From: G051903925 sp051903925 | GTDB taxonomy: Bacteria; Pseudomonadota; Alphaproteobacteria; Zavarziniales; Zavarziniaceae | Reading direction: 5' to 3' | Assembly (NCBI RefSeq): GCF_051903925.1 | Contig: NZ_CP173678.1 | Location: forward strand, 62,001-126,000 | Length of the DNA stretch: 64,000 nt | Shown: in pieces, positions 8,393-16,569 of the stretch | How positions within the stretch are numbered: the stretch's first letter is position 1 | How the letters are laid out: every line of letters begins with the position of its first letter | The notes under the pieces: generated by a model | What the model was told of the DNA's origin: nothing | The model's database searches: none | The model's input: the letters and a program-made list of their open reading frames with translations, nothing else | Position numbers and translations under genes: made by a program

Positions 8393-10042
8393 ATGGGTAC
8401 CCCTGGCGCCGGCACCAATCCCTTCGAGACCGACCTGGACCGGACGCCGGCCAACTACCAGCCGCTGAGCCCGATCGGCTTCCTGGAGCGCGCGGCCAAG
8501 GTCTATCCCGACCGCATCGCGATCATCCACGGGCCCCAGCGCATCACCTATGCCGACTTCTACGTGCGGGCGCGGCGCCTGGCCTCCGCCCTGGCGAAGC
8601 ACGGCATCGGCGTTGGCGACACCGTCTCGATGATGCTGCCCAACGTGCCCGCCATGCTGGACGCGCACTATGGCGTGCCGATGACCGGGGCCGTGCTGAA
8701 CACGATGAACGTCCGGCTGGATGCTGCGACCATCGCGTTCACCCTGGACCATGCCGAGACCAAGGTGCTGATCACCGACCGCGAGTTTTCGGCGACGGTC
8801 AAGGCGGCCCTGGCCCAGGCCAAGGCCACGCCCCTGGTGATCGACGTCGACGATCCCCTGTATGACGGTCCGGGCGAGCGCCTGGGCTCCATCCTGTACG
8901 AGGACTTCATCGCCGGCGGCGATCCGGATTACGCCTGGTCGCCCCCGGACGACGAATGGCGGGCGATCTCGCTCAACTACACCTCGGGCACGACGGGCAA
9001 TCCCAAGGGTGTCGTCTATCACCACCGCGGCGCATACCTGAACGCGATCAGCAACGTCGTGGTCGGCAGCATGCCGCTGCATGCCGTCTACCTGTGGACG
9101 CTGCCGATGTTCCACTGCAATGGCTGGTGCTACACGTGGTCGCTCAGCGTGATCGCGGGCACCCATGTCTGCCTGCGCCGGGTGGAGGCCGCGGCCATCT
9201 ACAGCGCCCTGGCGGAGCATAAGGTGACGCACATGTGCGGCGCGCCGATCATCATGGGCCTGCTGATCAACGCGACCGACGCCCAGCGCAAGCCGCTGCA
9301 ATCGACCGTCAACTTCATGACGGCAGCGGCCCCCCCGCCGGCGGCCGTGCTGGCCGCGATGGAGGCCAAGGGCTTCCCCGTCACCCACCTCTATGGCCTG
9401 ACGGAGACCTATGGCCCCGCCACCGTCTGTGCCTGGAAGTCGGAATGGGACGCCCTGGACGCGGATTCCCGAGCCGCCAAAAAGTCCCGGCAGGGCGTGC
9501 GCTACCCGGTCCTGGAGGACCTGGCGGTGATCGACCCGGAGACGATGGAGCGCGTGCCCGCCGACGGCGAGACGATGGGCGAGGTCATGTTCCGCGGCAA
9601 CATCGTCATGAAGGGCTACCTGAAGAACCCCAAGGCGACGCAGGAATCGCTGGCCGGCGGCTGGTTCCACTCCGGCGACCTGGGCGTGATGCATGCCGAC
9701 GGCTACATCCAGCTCAAGGACCGGTCCAAGGACATCATCATCTCAGGCGGGGAGAACATCTCGACGATCGAGGTGGAGGGCGTGCTGTTCCGGCACCCGG
9801 CGGTGCTCGAGGCCGCCGTGGTGGCACGGCCGGACGAGAAGTGGGGCGAGACGCCGTGCGCGTTCGTCACGCTGAGGGCGGATGCGCCGCCGACAACGGA
9901 GGCCGACCTGATCGCCTTCTGCCGCCAGAACCTGGCGCACTACAAGGTGCCGCGCACGGTCGTCTTTGCCGAACTGCCCAAGACCTCGACCGGCAAGGTG
10001 CAGAAATTCGTCCTGCGCGACCAGGCCCGCAGCCTGACCTAG
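8393..10042 (+). CDS. Acyl-CoA synthetase (AMP-forming)
   Basis: This is a 549-residue ANL-superfamily ligase. The P-loop-like motif NYTSGTTGNPKGVVYHH is at about residue 195, followed by GLTETYGPATV, the adenylate-binding SGDLGVMHADGYIQLKDR, the hinge KDIIISGGENIS, and the catalytic lysine in TSTGKVQKF near the C-terminus. It activates a carboxylic acid as acyl-AMP and then acyl-CoA. The overall sequence resembles medium-chain/aromatic 3-methylmercaptopropionyl-CoA-ligase-like enzymes, but chain length is not predictable. The start follows GCGGAGG at 8380-8386. The longer upstream open frame overlaps the TerC gene and was not used. Confidence 0.92.
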   Translation: MGTPGAGTNPFETDLDRTPANYQPLSPIGFLERAAKVYPDRIAIIHGPQRITYADFYVRARRLASALAKHGIGVGDTVSMMLPNVPAMLDAHYGVPMTGAVLNTMNVRLDAATIAFTLDHAETKVLITDREFSATVKAALAQAKATPLVIDVDDPLYDGPGERLGSILYEDFIAGGDPDYAWSPPDDEWRAISLNYTSGTTGNPKGVVYHHRGAYLNAISNVVVGSMPLHAVYLWTLPMFHCNGWCYTWSLSVIAGTHVCLRRVEAAAIYSALAEHKVTHMCGAPIIMGLLINATDAQRKPLQSTVNFMTAAAPPPAAVLAAMEAKGFPVTHLYGLTETYGPATVCAWKSEWDALDADSRAAKKSRQGVRYPVLEDLAVIDPETMERVPADGETMGEVMFRGNIVMKGYLKNPKATQESLAGGWFHSGDLGVMHADGYIQLKDRSKDIIISGGENISTIEVEGVLFRHPAVLEAAVVARPDEKWGETPCAFVTLRADAPPTTEADLIAFCRQNLAHYKVPRTVVFAELPKTSTGKVQKFVLRDQARSLT

Positions 10043-10289
10043 GGAAAGCGCCAGGCGTGCGGTGGACGGGGTGGAGCCCACGGGTTCGCCCCGAACGGCG
10101 CCGCCGATGCGGCTCCCGCGCCTGCTGGACCGGAGCGGGGTGTGCCCGCTGACGCGCGCCCTCCGCTCCAGGTCCTTGGACTGCCGCATTCTGCGGGGCG
10201 CCAGGAGAGACGGCCTGGCTTCAAAACATGTCAGGGGGTTGTATCTGGTCCGCTTCCCCAGGATTGGCGTAGAAGCGGCGGGTGCACAC
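10043..10289. other. Intergenic space between convergent genes
   Basis: This stretch of 247 bases lies between the acyl-CoA synthetase and a DUF465 gene reading the other way. It contains only short hairpins, such as CCGCA-TTC-TGCGG at 10184-10196. No gene, RNA or convincing T-tailed terminator was recognised. Confidence 0.5.
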
Positions 10290-10457
10290 TCAGCGCGGGG
10301 AGAGGCGCTGGATCTCCTCCTTCACCTTCAGCTTCTGGAGCTTGAGTTCCTTGAGCCGGATGGTGTCGGGGGCAGGTCGGCGATGTTCCAGATGGATCGC
10401 CTCGTCGAGGTTGGAATGCTTGTGAGACAGGCTGTCGATATGACTCTTCAGCGTCAT
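10290..10457 (-). CDS. DUF465/YdcH-family small coiled-coil protein
   Basis: This 55-residue charged helical protein has the DUF465 pattern: an N-terminal SHIDSLSHKHSNLDEAIHLE helix, a short turn with PAPD, then LKELKLQKLKVKEEIQRL. The family is widespread in Proteobacteria, is predicted to form helical hairpins or coiled coils, and has no agreed function. The start at 10457 is supported by GGAGGATC upstream of the ATG. Longer frames would add an unrelated N-terminus. It diverges from ubiX across a 95-base gap and has a second family member nearby at 11655. Confidence 0.85.
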   Translation of the reverse strand: MTLKSHIDSLSHKHSNLDEAIHLEHRRPAPDTIRLKELKLQKLKVKEEIQRLSPR

Positions 10458-10552
10458 CGTGATCCTCCAACTGCGGGGGCATTGTGTGCTCCCCCCCATA
10501 TGGAACCACGTAGGGGCCATGGGGTCAGCCTGCAAGAGCGCACGGTTCTGTG

Positions 10553-11128
10553 ATGCCGCAACGCATCATCATCGGCATCAGCGGGGCCTCCGGCGCCATG
10601 CTGGGCGTGCGCGTGCTGGAGGCGGCAAACGTCCTTGGCCTGGAAACACACCTGGTCATCAGCAAGGCGGCGGAACTGACATTCGCGCACGAGACCGACC
10701 TGCGCACGGCGGATGTGAAGGCCCTGGCCCATACGGTGCATGCCATCGGGGACATGGCGGCGGCGATTTCCTCAGGCTCGTTCAAGACCTTGGGCATGAT
10801 CGTGGCGCCGTGCTCTGTGCGCTCGCTGTCCGAAGTCGCAAGCGGGGTCACGACCACGCTGCTGACGCGGGCGGCCGACGTCGTGCTGAAGGAGCGCCGT
10901 CGCCTGGTCCTGATGGTGCGGGAATCGCCGCTCCACCTGGGGCATCTGCGCTCCATGGTCCAGGCGACAGAGATGGGGGCCATTGTTGCACCGCCGGTGC
11001 CGGCCCACTACACGGGCCTGGCGACAGTCGACGCCATGGTGCGGCAGAGCGCCGCACGCGCGCTGGACCTGTTCGGCCTGGATGCGCCCGGCACGGTCCG
11101 CTGGAGCGGCGCTCAGCGCCCATCCTGA
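10553..11128 (+). CDS. ubiX: Flavin prenyltransferase UbiX
   Basis: This 191-residue flavoprotein has the N-terminal IIIGISGASGAMLGVRVLEA FMN/phosphate-binding motif, the central GSFKTLGMIVAPCSVRSLSEV segment and the LVLMVRESPLHLGHLRSM motif of the UbiX/Pad1 family. The enzyme prenylates FMN to make the cofactor of UbiD-type decarboxylases, including the ubiquinone-pathway decarboxylase. A GTG one codon upstream (10550) is an alternative start. Its 3' end overlaps the oppositely oriented TIGR02444 gene by 16 bases. No ubiD gene is in the window. Confidence 0.95.
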   Translation: MPQRIIIGISGASGAMLGVRVLEAANVLGLETHLVISKAAELTFAHETDLRTADVKALAHTVHAIGDMAAAISSGSFKTLGMIVAPCSVRSLSEVASGVTTTLLTRAADVVLKERRRLVLMVRESPLHLGHLRSMVQATEMGAIVAPPVPAHYTGLATVDAMVRQSAARALDLFGLDAPGTVRWSGAQRPS

Positions 11129-11601
11129 GCGGCCTGGGCCAGGCGCTCCGCAGCGCGCGGCGGCACGCCCAGCGCCGCCAGCGCAGGCAGGGGCGACACG
11201 GGTGGGCCATCCGGGGGCCAGGGGCCAAGCGCCTCCACCAGGATGGCCTGGGCGCGGCGTTCCGCCTCCAGTTCCGCGGCTGCGATGGCCTGACGTGTCG
11301 GCTCGGCCCCCGTCATGCCCTTCAGTCCGCGGCGCAGCGTGCGCAACGGTTCCACCACCTGGGCACGCCAGGGCGCCAGCGTGATGACCGCCCGCGACAG
11401 GTCCCATGGCTCCAGCCCGCGCCCGCGGCTGGCGCTGAAGCAGCACAGCAGGACGGTGTTCACGTCCAGGCCCAGATGGTCCTGCAATTCCAGGCACAGC
11501 TCGGCCATCCCGGGCCGGGCATAGAGGGCTGCTGCCTCGGCCCAGAACGCGGCCGCGCGGGTGGCGACATCCATGCCATTTTTCTGGTCATCGGCATTCA
11601 T
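11113..11601 (-). CDS. TIGR02444 family protein
   Basis: This 162-residue protein is rich in A, L and E and matches the TIGR02444 pattern: an N-terminal FWAEAAALYARPGMAELCL helix, then ELQDHLGLDVNTVLLCCFSA and a helix around WRAQVVEPLRTLRRGLK. The family is soluble, conserved in alpha- and gammaproteobacteria, and uncharacterised. Its stop codon lies inside the end of ubiX on the other strand. It diverges from the 70-residue DUF465 gene at 11655. Confidence 0.8.
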   Translation of the reverse strand: MNADDQKNGMDVATRAAAFWAEAAALYARPGMAELCLELQDHLGLDVNTVLLCCFSASRGRGLEPWDLSRAVITLAPWRAQVVEPLRTLRRGLKGMTGAEPTRQAIAAAELEAERRAQAILVEALGPWPPDGPPVSPLPALAALGVPPRAAERLAQAAQDGR

Positions 11602-11654
11602 CGTGAAGGCTGCTCCGTGATACAGTCCGCGCCCTTCGAGGGCTTGCGAGCACG

Positions 11655-11867
11655 ATGGCTGTCCAGACCGAAGAAGAAGAGACCCTGCGCCGGCAACTCG
11701 CCGATCTCCGCGAGGAGCATCGCGACCTGGACGATTCGATCAACGCCTTGCTGCGTGCGCCGCCGGTCGACCAGTTGCAGATCCAGCGCCTGAAGCGCCG
11801 CAAGCTGGCGCTGAAGGATTTGATGAGCCGGATCGAAAGCCGCCTGCTGCCCGACATCATCGCCTGA
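11655..11867 (+). CDS. DUF465/YdcH-family small coiled-coil protein
   Basis: This 70-residue protein has two charged helices, LRRQLADLREEHRDLDDSIN and VDQLQIQRLKRRKLALKDLM, separated by a proline-containing turn, which is the DUF465 layout. It is a second paralogue 1.2 kb from the one ending at 10290, on the opposite strand and more acidic at its N-terminus. Function is unknown; a structural or adaptor coiled coil is likely. It converges with the DUF4239 gene only 7 bases downstream. Confidence 0.85.
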   Translation: MAVQTEEEETLRRQLADLREEHRDLDDSINALLRAPPVDQLQIQRLKRRKLALKDLMSRIESRLLPDIIA

Positions 11868-11874
11868 GCCCTGG

Positions 11875-12630
11875 CTACATCTGGATCGCCGCAAGCGCCC
11901 GGCGCAATGGCGCGTCGGTAATCTGGATAGGTCCTGAGAATGGGATATCCATGTCCAGGATCAGGTAGATCGCGGCAGCATTCAGGGCCGCCGCGACGAC
12001 AAAAAGGCCGACCAGCACCCGGTTCGCCGGTGCCCGGTAGCCGAAACTGGCAAAGATCAGGGTCAGCCAGGCAATCAGCATCCCGATCAGGGGCGACGGG
12101 ATCACCCCTTCGGACTTCTCGATGATCAGCCAGCGCTGCTCGACCAGATGGCGGTACTGGGCCCGCGCATCCGTCAGGGCCGCGTCCCCCGGCCCGCCAT
12201 CGCCCGGTATGGCCGCCAGCGCCAGGCGCAGCCGGTCGAAATGCCAGGCGGCGCTGTTCTCCTCATGGTGGAGTGGATCGTCGGCGCGCGCCGGGCTGGC
12301 GATGGCCGCCTCGACATAGTCCTCCAGCCGGTGACGGGCCTCCTCCGCGCCGGCCCCGTAGATGCGCAGCGTCTGGTCCAGCATGATGAGGCTGGCGCCA
12401 TAGGTGTGCAGGCTGGTGTCGATCGTCTCGAACGTGTTCTTGGCCGAATTCAGCATCAGGCCGAACACCAGCGACGTCATCACCACGAACAGGTTCACGA
12501 CCAGGCGGACGACGTCGTTTGTCGGCTGGTCGCGATGACGGGCGGGCAGTTTCGGATAGAGCAGCATCGTGCCGATCGCCATGGCCGCCAGCCAGGCAAA
12601 GACGGCAAGCCCCACACCGATGTGACTCAC
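11875..12630 (-). CDS. DUF4239 (bestrophin-like) membrane protein
   Basis: This 251-residue protein has two N-terminal hydrophobic helices (residues 5-25 and 45-65), a long soluble helical middle that begins NTFETIDTSLHTYGASLIML, and two more membrane helices at about 185-235. This arrangement matches the DUF4239 family, described as bestrophin-like; an anion-channel function is only suggested by that resemblance. It stands alone on the minus strand, downstream of an oppositely oriented gene on each side. Confidence 0.75.
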   Translation of the reverse strand: MSHIGVGLAVFAWLAAMAIGTMLLYPKLPARHRDQPTNDVVRLVVNLFVVMTSLVFGLMLNSAKNTFETIDTSLHTYGASLIMLDQTLRIYGAGAEEARHRLEDYVEAAIASPARADDPLHHEENSAAWHFDRLRLALAAIPGDGGPGDAALTDARAQYRHLVEQRWLIIEKSEGVIPSPLIGMLIAWLTLIFASFGYRAPANRVLVGLFVVAAALNAAAIYLILDMDIPFSGPIQITDAPLRRALAAIQM

Positions 12631-12678
12631 GCAAGGCCCCCCGATGCCGACGCAACGCGGCCCAAGGTTACAGGATGT

Positions 12679-13620
12679 TCAGGGCGCAGCGGTACCCGCG
12701 AGGAACGCCCAGACCGGTGCCACCGGGTCCATCTCCGCGCTGAGCGTGCCGGCCAGGTTGGGCGGACCCCACATCAGGCCGCCGGGCCAGGTGTGGCCGC
12801 CGCCTTCGACATGGATCAGCTCGACCGCCGCGGGGGCTGTGCAGGTCCAGTCTGCGATCAGCAGGCGCGTCCCGTCGTCCGGCTTCTGGTCCACGACGCG
12901 CGAAGCCGATGGCGCCGCACAGGCCTGGCCTTGCGCCAGGTGCGCAGCGGTGGCCTGGCCACCCAGCATGCTGCCATAGGAATTGCCGCCCAGGCTGGGC
13001 GCACCGCCGGCGAAGGGTACGATGGCGTCCCGGTCACCGCCGATCACAAGAGCCCGCAGGCCGGGCCGTGCAGCGCAGGTCGCCGCCACGTCCCGCGGCA
13101 GGTAGCCGGCAATGGCCGCCACCGCGGCGATCCTGTCCGGCGCCTGGCACGCCAGGCGCAGCGCCATCATCGCGCCCATGGAGAAGCCGGCGACGCGAAC
13201 CTGGGCGCCATCGATGGGCGTGCGGGCGGCCACGTCGTCGATCACGGCGCGCAGGAAGGCGACATCGTCGGTGCCGGACGGCATCAGGCCCGCGTTCCAG
13301 CTGCTGAACAGGCCGTCGGGCGATGCGATGACGAAGCCCTCCCGCTCGGCCAGGCGGTTGAAGCGCTGGAAGGTCAGCGCCTCCATCGCGGCCCCCGACC
13401 CGCCCGCCCCGTGCAGCAGCAGGAGCAGCGGGCGGGGCCCTGGCGGCAGGGTCTGCGGCACGAAGAGGCGATAGGCCCTGGGCCCGCTCTCCTGCTCCAG
13501 GCCGATGCAGGCAGCCTCAAGGCCCGGACGCTCCTGCAGGCAGAACGCTGCCTGCGCGGCGCCCGGCCCCAGCGCCAAGCCAAGCGCGGCGGCGACGCCC
13601 AGCGCCAGGGCGCGCGCCAC
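12679..13620 (-). CDS. Secreted PHB-depolymerase-family esterase
   Basis: This protein is 313 residues with an alanine-rich signal peptide (cleavage expected after GPGAAQA). The catalytic fold shows the oxyanion segment LLLLHGAGGSG, the nucleophile elbow GFSMGAMMAL, an aspartate in IGGDRDAIVPF and a histidine in GGGHTWPGG. This is the LpqC/polyhydroxybutyrate depolymerase type, also related to feruloyl esterases. The GTG at 13620 is chosen because it places a proper signal peptide first; the open frame continues upstream but only as a shadow of the neighbouring gene. It starts 5 bases after the phosphotriesterase-family stop, so the two form an operon. The extracellular ester substrate is unknown. 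Confidence 0.82.
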   Translation of the reverse strand: MARALALGVAAALGLALGPGAAQAAFCLQERPGLEAACIGLEQESGPRAYRLFVPQTLPPGPRPLLLLLHGAGGSGAAMEALTFQRFNRLAEREGFVIASPDGLFSSWNAGLMPSGTDDVAFLRAVIDDVAARTPIDGAQVRVAGFSMGAMMALRLACQAPDRIAAVAAIAGYLPRDVAATCAARPGLRALVIGGDRDAIVPFAGGAPSLGGNSYGSMLGGQATAAHLAQGQACAAPSASRVVDQKPDDGTRLLIADWTCTAPAAVELIHVEGGGHTWPGGLMWGPPNLAGTLSAEMDPVAPVWAFLAGTAAP

Positions 13621-13625
13621 GGGTG

Positions 13626-14618
13626 CTACTCGGCCGCCTGGGCCGCGGATGCCCGCGCCTCGGTGAAGAAGCGGCGCGGGTTCTCGGTCACGATATGATC
13701 CAGGTCGGCCTGGGACACCCCCATGCGCAGCAGCTCGGGGAAGATGTTCTCGAACAGGTGGGTCATCTTCCAGTTGGGGATGATCTTCTCGAACGCGTCG
13801 ATCTGGACGCCGCCGGGCAGCGTGCCCAGGAAGCAGTTGACCTTGTCGTGGCTCAGCATCAGGCGGTCGCGGTGGCCGCCCTCGACCAGGGTCTTGACGT
13901 TCTTCATCCGCACTTCGTCGGGCACGATGTCGACCAGGCCAAAGCGGTCGAACCCGACATAGGAGCCGCGTGCGGCCAGCGACGCTTGGTACTCGGGATC
14001 GTCGCGGCCGTCGGAATGGCCGACCATCAGCTGGCAGGACGGCACGCCCTGCGCCGTGATGATGTCGATCTGGTCGTGGCCGCAGGTGCACTTCTCGGTG
14101 TGGGAGATCAGCGGCACGCCGGTGATGCGCGCGGCCTGACCCGCCGCGGTCAGCAGCTTGCGCTCATAGTCCGAGACGCGTCCCTCCCCCGTCGAGATCT
14201 TGATCAGGCCGGCCTTGATCCCGGAATAGCCGATGCCGTCCTCGATCTCCTTCACATAGATCTCGGTGATCGCCTCGACCGGCAGATGACGGAAGGTGAA
14301 GGTCAGGCCGGCATCCTCGTAATAGGCGCCGGTGGTGCAGACGATGTTGATGCCGCTCTTCTGCGCGACCTCGGCGCAGATGTCGACCTGGCGGCCCATG
14401 TCCATCGGGCACGGATCGACCACGGTGCGCACGCCATAGGCATGGAGCTGCTGGAACGCGTCGATGACGCGGGGCATCACCTCGGCGCGCTTGAACTCGG
14501 GCTGACGGTTGTCGAGGTACCAGCCGGGAAAGCCCACCAGCACATGCTCGTGCATCAGGGTGCGGCCCAGGTCGGCCGTGTTCATTTGGCCGGCGGTCGT
14601 GTTGATCACATCCGTCAT
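13626..14618 (-). CDS. Phosphotriesterase-family metallohydrolase
   Basis: This 330-residue TIM-barrel amidohydrolase-type protein has the metal-binding TLMHEHVLVGF near residue 20, a lysine in GLIKISTGEG, histidines in PLISHTEK and MVGHSDGRDD, and an aspartate late in LSHDKVNCF. These correspond to the binuclear-metal ligands of the phosphotriesterase/lactonase family (php-related). Members hydrolyse lactones or phosphoesters; the true substrate is usually a lactone or carboxyester. It is the first gene of a two-gene unit with the secreted esterase, so a role in breaking down an external ester or lactone is a reasonable guess. Confidence 0.88.
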   Translation of the reverse strand: MTDVINTTAGQMNTADLGRTLMHEHVLVGFPGWYLDNRQPEFKRAEVMPRVIDAFQQLHAYGVRTVVDPCPMDMGRQVDICAEVAQKSGINIVCTTGAYYEDAGLTFTFRHLPVEAITEIYVKEIEDGIGYSGIKAGLIKISTGEGRVSDYERKLLTAAGQAARITGVPLISHTEKCTCGHDQIDIITAQGVPSCQLMVGHSDGRDDPEYQASLAARGSYVGFDRFGLVDIVPDEVRMKNVKTLVEGGHRDRLMLSHDKVNCFLGTLPGGVQIDAFEKIIPNWKMTHLFENIFPELLRMGVSQADLDHIVTENPRRFFTEARASAAQAAE

Positions 14619-14701
14619 TGTCTTGTTCCTCCCGTTATGGAGGAACTCTAGGACGGATTAGAACAGCCGACTACTCTTGGCGGCCACGGGGCCGCGAAAG
14701 A

Positions 14702-14923
14702 TCAGGCGATCAGGTTGATCGCCGTCTGGGCCAGTTCGCTGGTCGTCTGCACGACGGCAGCACTCGCCTCCGCCGCCAGCTTGGCATTGGACAATTGCAC
14801 GATCACGGCGGGGTCCACGGCCCCTTCCGCGATCTGCTGGGCGGCCTGGGCGACCTGGCCTGTGGCCTTGGTGAAGCCCTGGACGGCGGCGACCTGCGCC
14901 CCCTGGATACCGGATACGGACAT
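14702..14923 (-). CDS. Small alanine/glutamine-rich hypothetical protein
   Basis: This 73-residue protein has no cysteine, tryptophan or aromatic-rich core. Two amphipathic helical stretches (GFTKATGQVAQAAQQIAEGA and VQLSNAKLAAEASAAVVQ) make up most of it. The amino-acid pattern recalls small flagellin-like or YjfB-like motility-associated proteins, but this resemblance is weak and no family is claimed. The upstream 90 bases contain a TAACA/TGTTA inverted pair (14959-14973). Coding is supported by a clean frame in a region otherwise without a gene. Confidence 0.6.
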   Translation of the reverse strand: MSVSGIQGAQVAAVQGFTKATGQVAQAAQQIAEGAVDPAVIVQLSNAKLAAEASAAVVQTTSELAQTAINLIA

Positions 14924-15010
14924 GGCAGCAGACTGCGCCGCAAAGCTTGCGGAACGCTTAACAAACGCTGTTAGGCTGCTGCCAACGACAAGGCAGGACC
15001 GGGGGGATTG

Positions 15011-16432
15011 ATGGCGACCTATGCACAGGCGGGCAGCACGGCCGGCTCCGACCAGCCAGCACCGGGAGAGCCGCCCTATCCGCGCGCCGCCTATGCCTGG
15101 TACGTCGTCCTGGTCCTCAGCCTGGCCTATACGTTCTCGTTCGTGGACCGGCAGATCCTGACATTGCTGGTGGCGCCGATCCGCCGCGACCTGGGCCTGA
15201 CCAATACCGAGATCACGCTGCTGCAGGGGATCGCCTTTGCGATCTTCTACACGTTCATGGGCTTTCCCGTGGGCCGCATGGTCGACCGGTCAAGCCGGCG
15301 CACGATCATCGCGATCGGCATCGTGGTGTGGAGCCTGGCGACCGCTGCCTGTGGCCTGGCCACCAATTTCTGGGAGCTGTTCGTCGCCCGCATCTTCGTC
15401 GGCGTGGGCGAAGCGGCGCTGGGGCCGGCCGCGTTCTCCCTGATCGCCGACTACTTCCCGCCGCGGCGCCGGGGGGCGGCACTCGGCTTCTATGGCGTCG
15501 GCATCTATGTCGGCGCTGGCCTGGCCTTCGTGATCGGGGGCCTGGTCGCGCAGCAATTGTCCGGCGTGGAGATGATCGTCGTCCCCGTGCTGGGCGAGAT
15601 GCACCAATGGTCGCTGGTGTTCTTCGTGGTCGGCCTGCCCGGCGTCCTGGTGGCGGCGCTGATCTTCACGATCCGCGAACCGTTCCGGCGCGAGGTCAAG
15701 ACCGGGCTGCGGGCCGACGGCACGCATGGCGCCGTGCATGCCACGGTCGGCGACCTGGTGGCCTTCCTGAAGGGCAACTGGAAGACCTTCGCCTGCCACA
15801 ATATCGGTTTCGGCCTGCTGGCCATGACCAGCTATGGCGCCGGCTTCTGGATCCCGAACTATCTGATGTGGAACCTGGGCTGGGACCAGGCCCAGGCCGG
15901 TGGCTATTACGGCCTGCTGGTGATCCTGTTCGGCACGCCTGGGGTCATCCTGGGCGGCCTGCTGGGGGATCGGTTGGGCCAGCGCGGTGGTCGCAACGCC
16001 CGCATGCAGGTCGGCCTGATCTGCGCCATCGGCAGCCTGGTGCCGACCGTCGGCTTCGTCCTGGTGCAGGGCGAAGTGGCGACGATGGCGGTTCTGGCGG
16101 TCGCGACGCTGTTCCTCTCCATGCAGTCGTCGGCCGGGCCGGCGGCGCTGCAGGAAGTTGTGCCGAACCAGCTGCGCGGCCAGGTCGCGGCGCTCTACGT
16201 CTTCACGGTCACGCTGATCGGACTGGGCCTGGGCCCCACCGTGATGGCGCTCGTCCTGGACCATGTGTTCGGCTACGACCAGGCGGTGGGCATGGCGGTC
16301 GCCATCGTCGCGGCGGTGGCCTTGCCGCTGGCCGGCGTCCTGTTCTGGCTGGGCATGGCGCCTTTTGCCCGCAGCCGGGACGACCTGGCGCGGGCCGTCG
16401 GCAGCGGGGCCCCAGCCGCCAGCCCGGCCTGA
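15011..16432 (+). CDS. MFS transporter, spinster-like
   Basis: This 473-residue permease has twelve predicted membrane helices. TM1 reads SLAYTFSFVDRQILTLLVAP, followed by the MFS loop 2-3 motif GFPVGRMVDRSSRRTIIAIG and the TM5 region ending FYGVGIYVGAGLAFVIGG. The FVDRQI pattern is typical of the spinster-like branch found in many alphaproteobacteria near catabolic genes. The ATG at 15011 follows a G-rich stretch; a TTG one codon earlier is possible. Nothing in the neighbourhood identifies the substrate. Confidence 0.9.
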   Translation: MATYAQAGSTAGSDQPAPGEPPYPRAAYAWYVVLVLSLAYTFSFVDRQILTLLVAPIRRDLGLTNTEITLLQGIAFAIFYTFMGFPVGRMVDRSSRRTIIAIGIVVWSLATAACGLATNFWELFVARIFVGVGEAALGPAAFSLIADYFPPRRRGAALGFYGVGIYVGAGLAFVIGGLVAQQLSGVEMIVVPVLGEMHQWSLVFFVVGLPGVLVAALIFTIREPFRREVKTGLRADGTHGAVHATVGDLVAFLKGNWKTFACHNIGFGLLAMTSYGAGFWIPNYLMWNLGWDQAQAGGYYGLLVILFGTPGVILGGLLGDRLGQRGGRNARMQVGLICAIGSLVPTVGFVLVQGEVATMAVLAVATLFLSMQSSAGPAALQEVVPNQLRGQVAALYVFTVTLIGLGLGPTVMALVLDHVFGYDQAVGMAVAIVAAVALPLAGVLFWLGMAPFARSRDDLARAVGSGAPAASPA

Positions 16433-16569
16433 GCGGGACGGTCGCGAAACCTGTTCGCGCTGGTCACAGCAAGGTTTCGGGACCTGCGCTCAGATGGGCC
16501 ATGGTCCTTGGAACCCCCGCGCGAAAGCGGCATTTGCCAGCGGGCCAGACCCGGAGGAATTGCGTCGCC

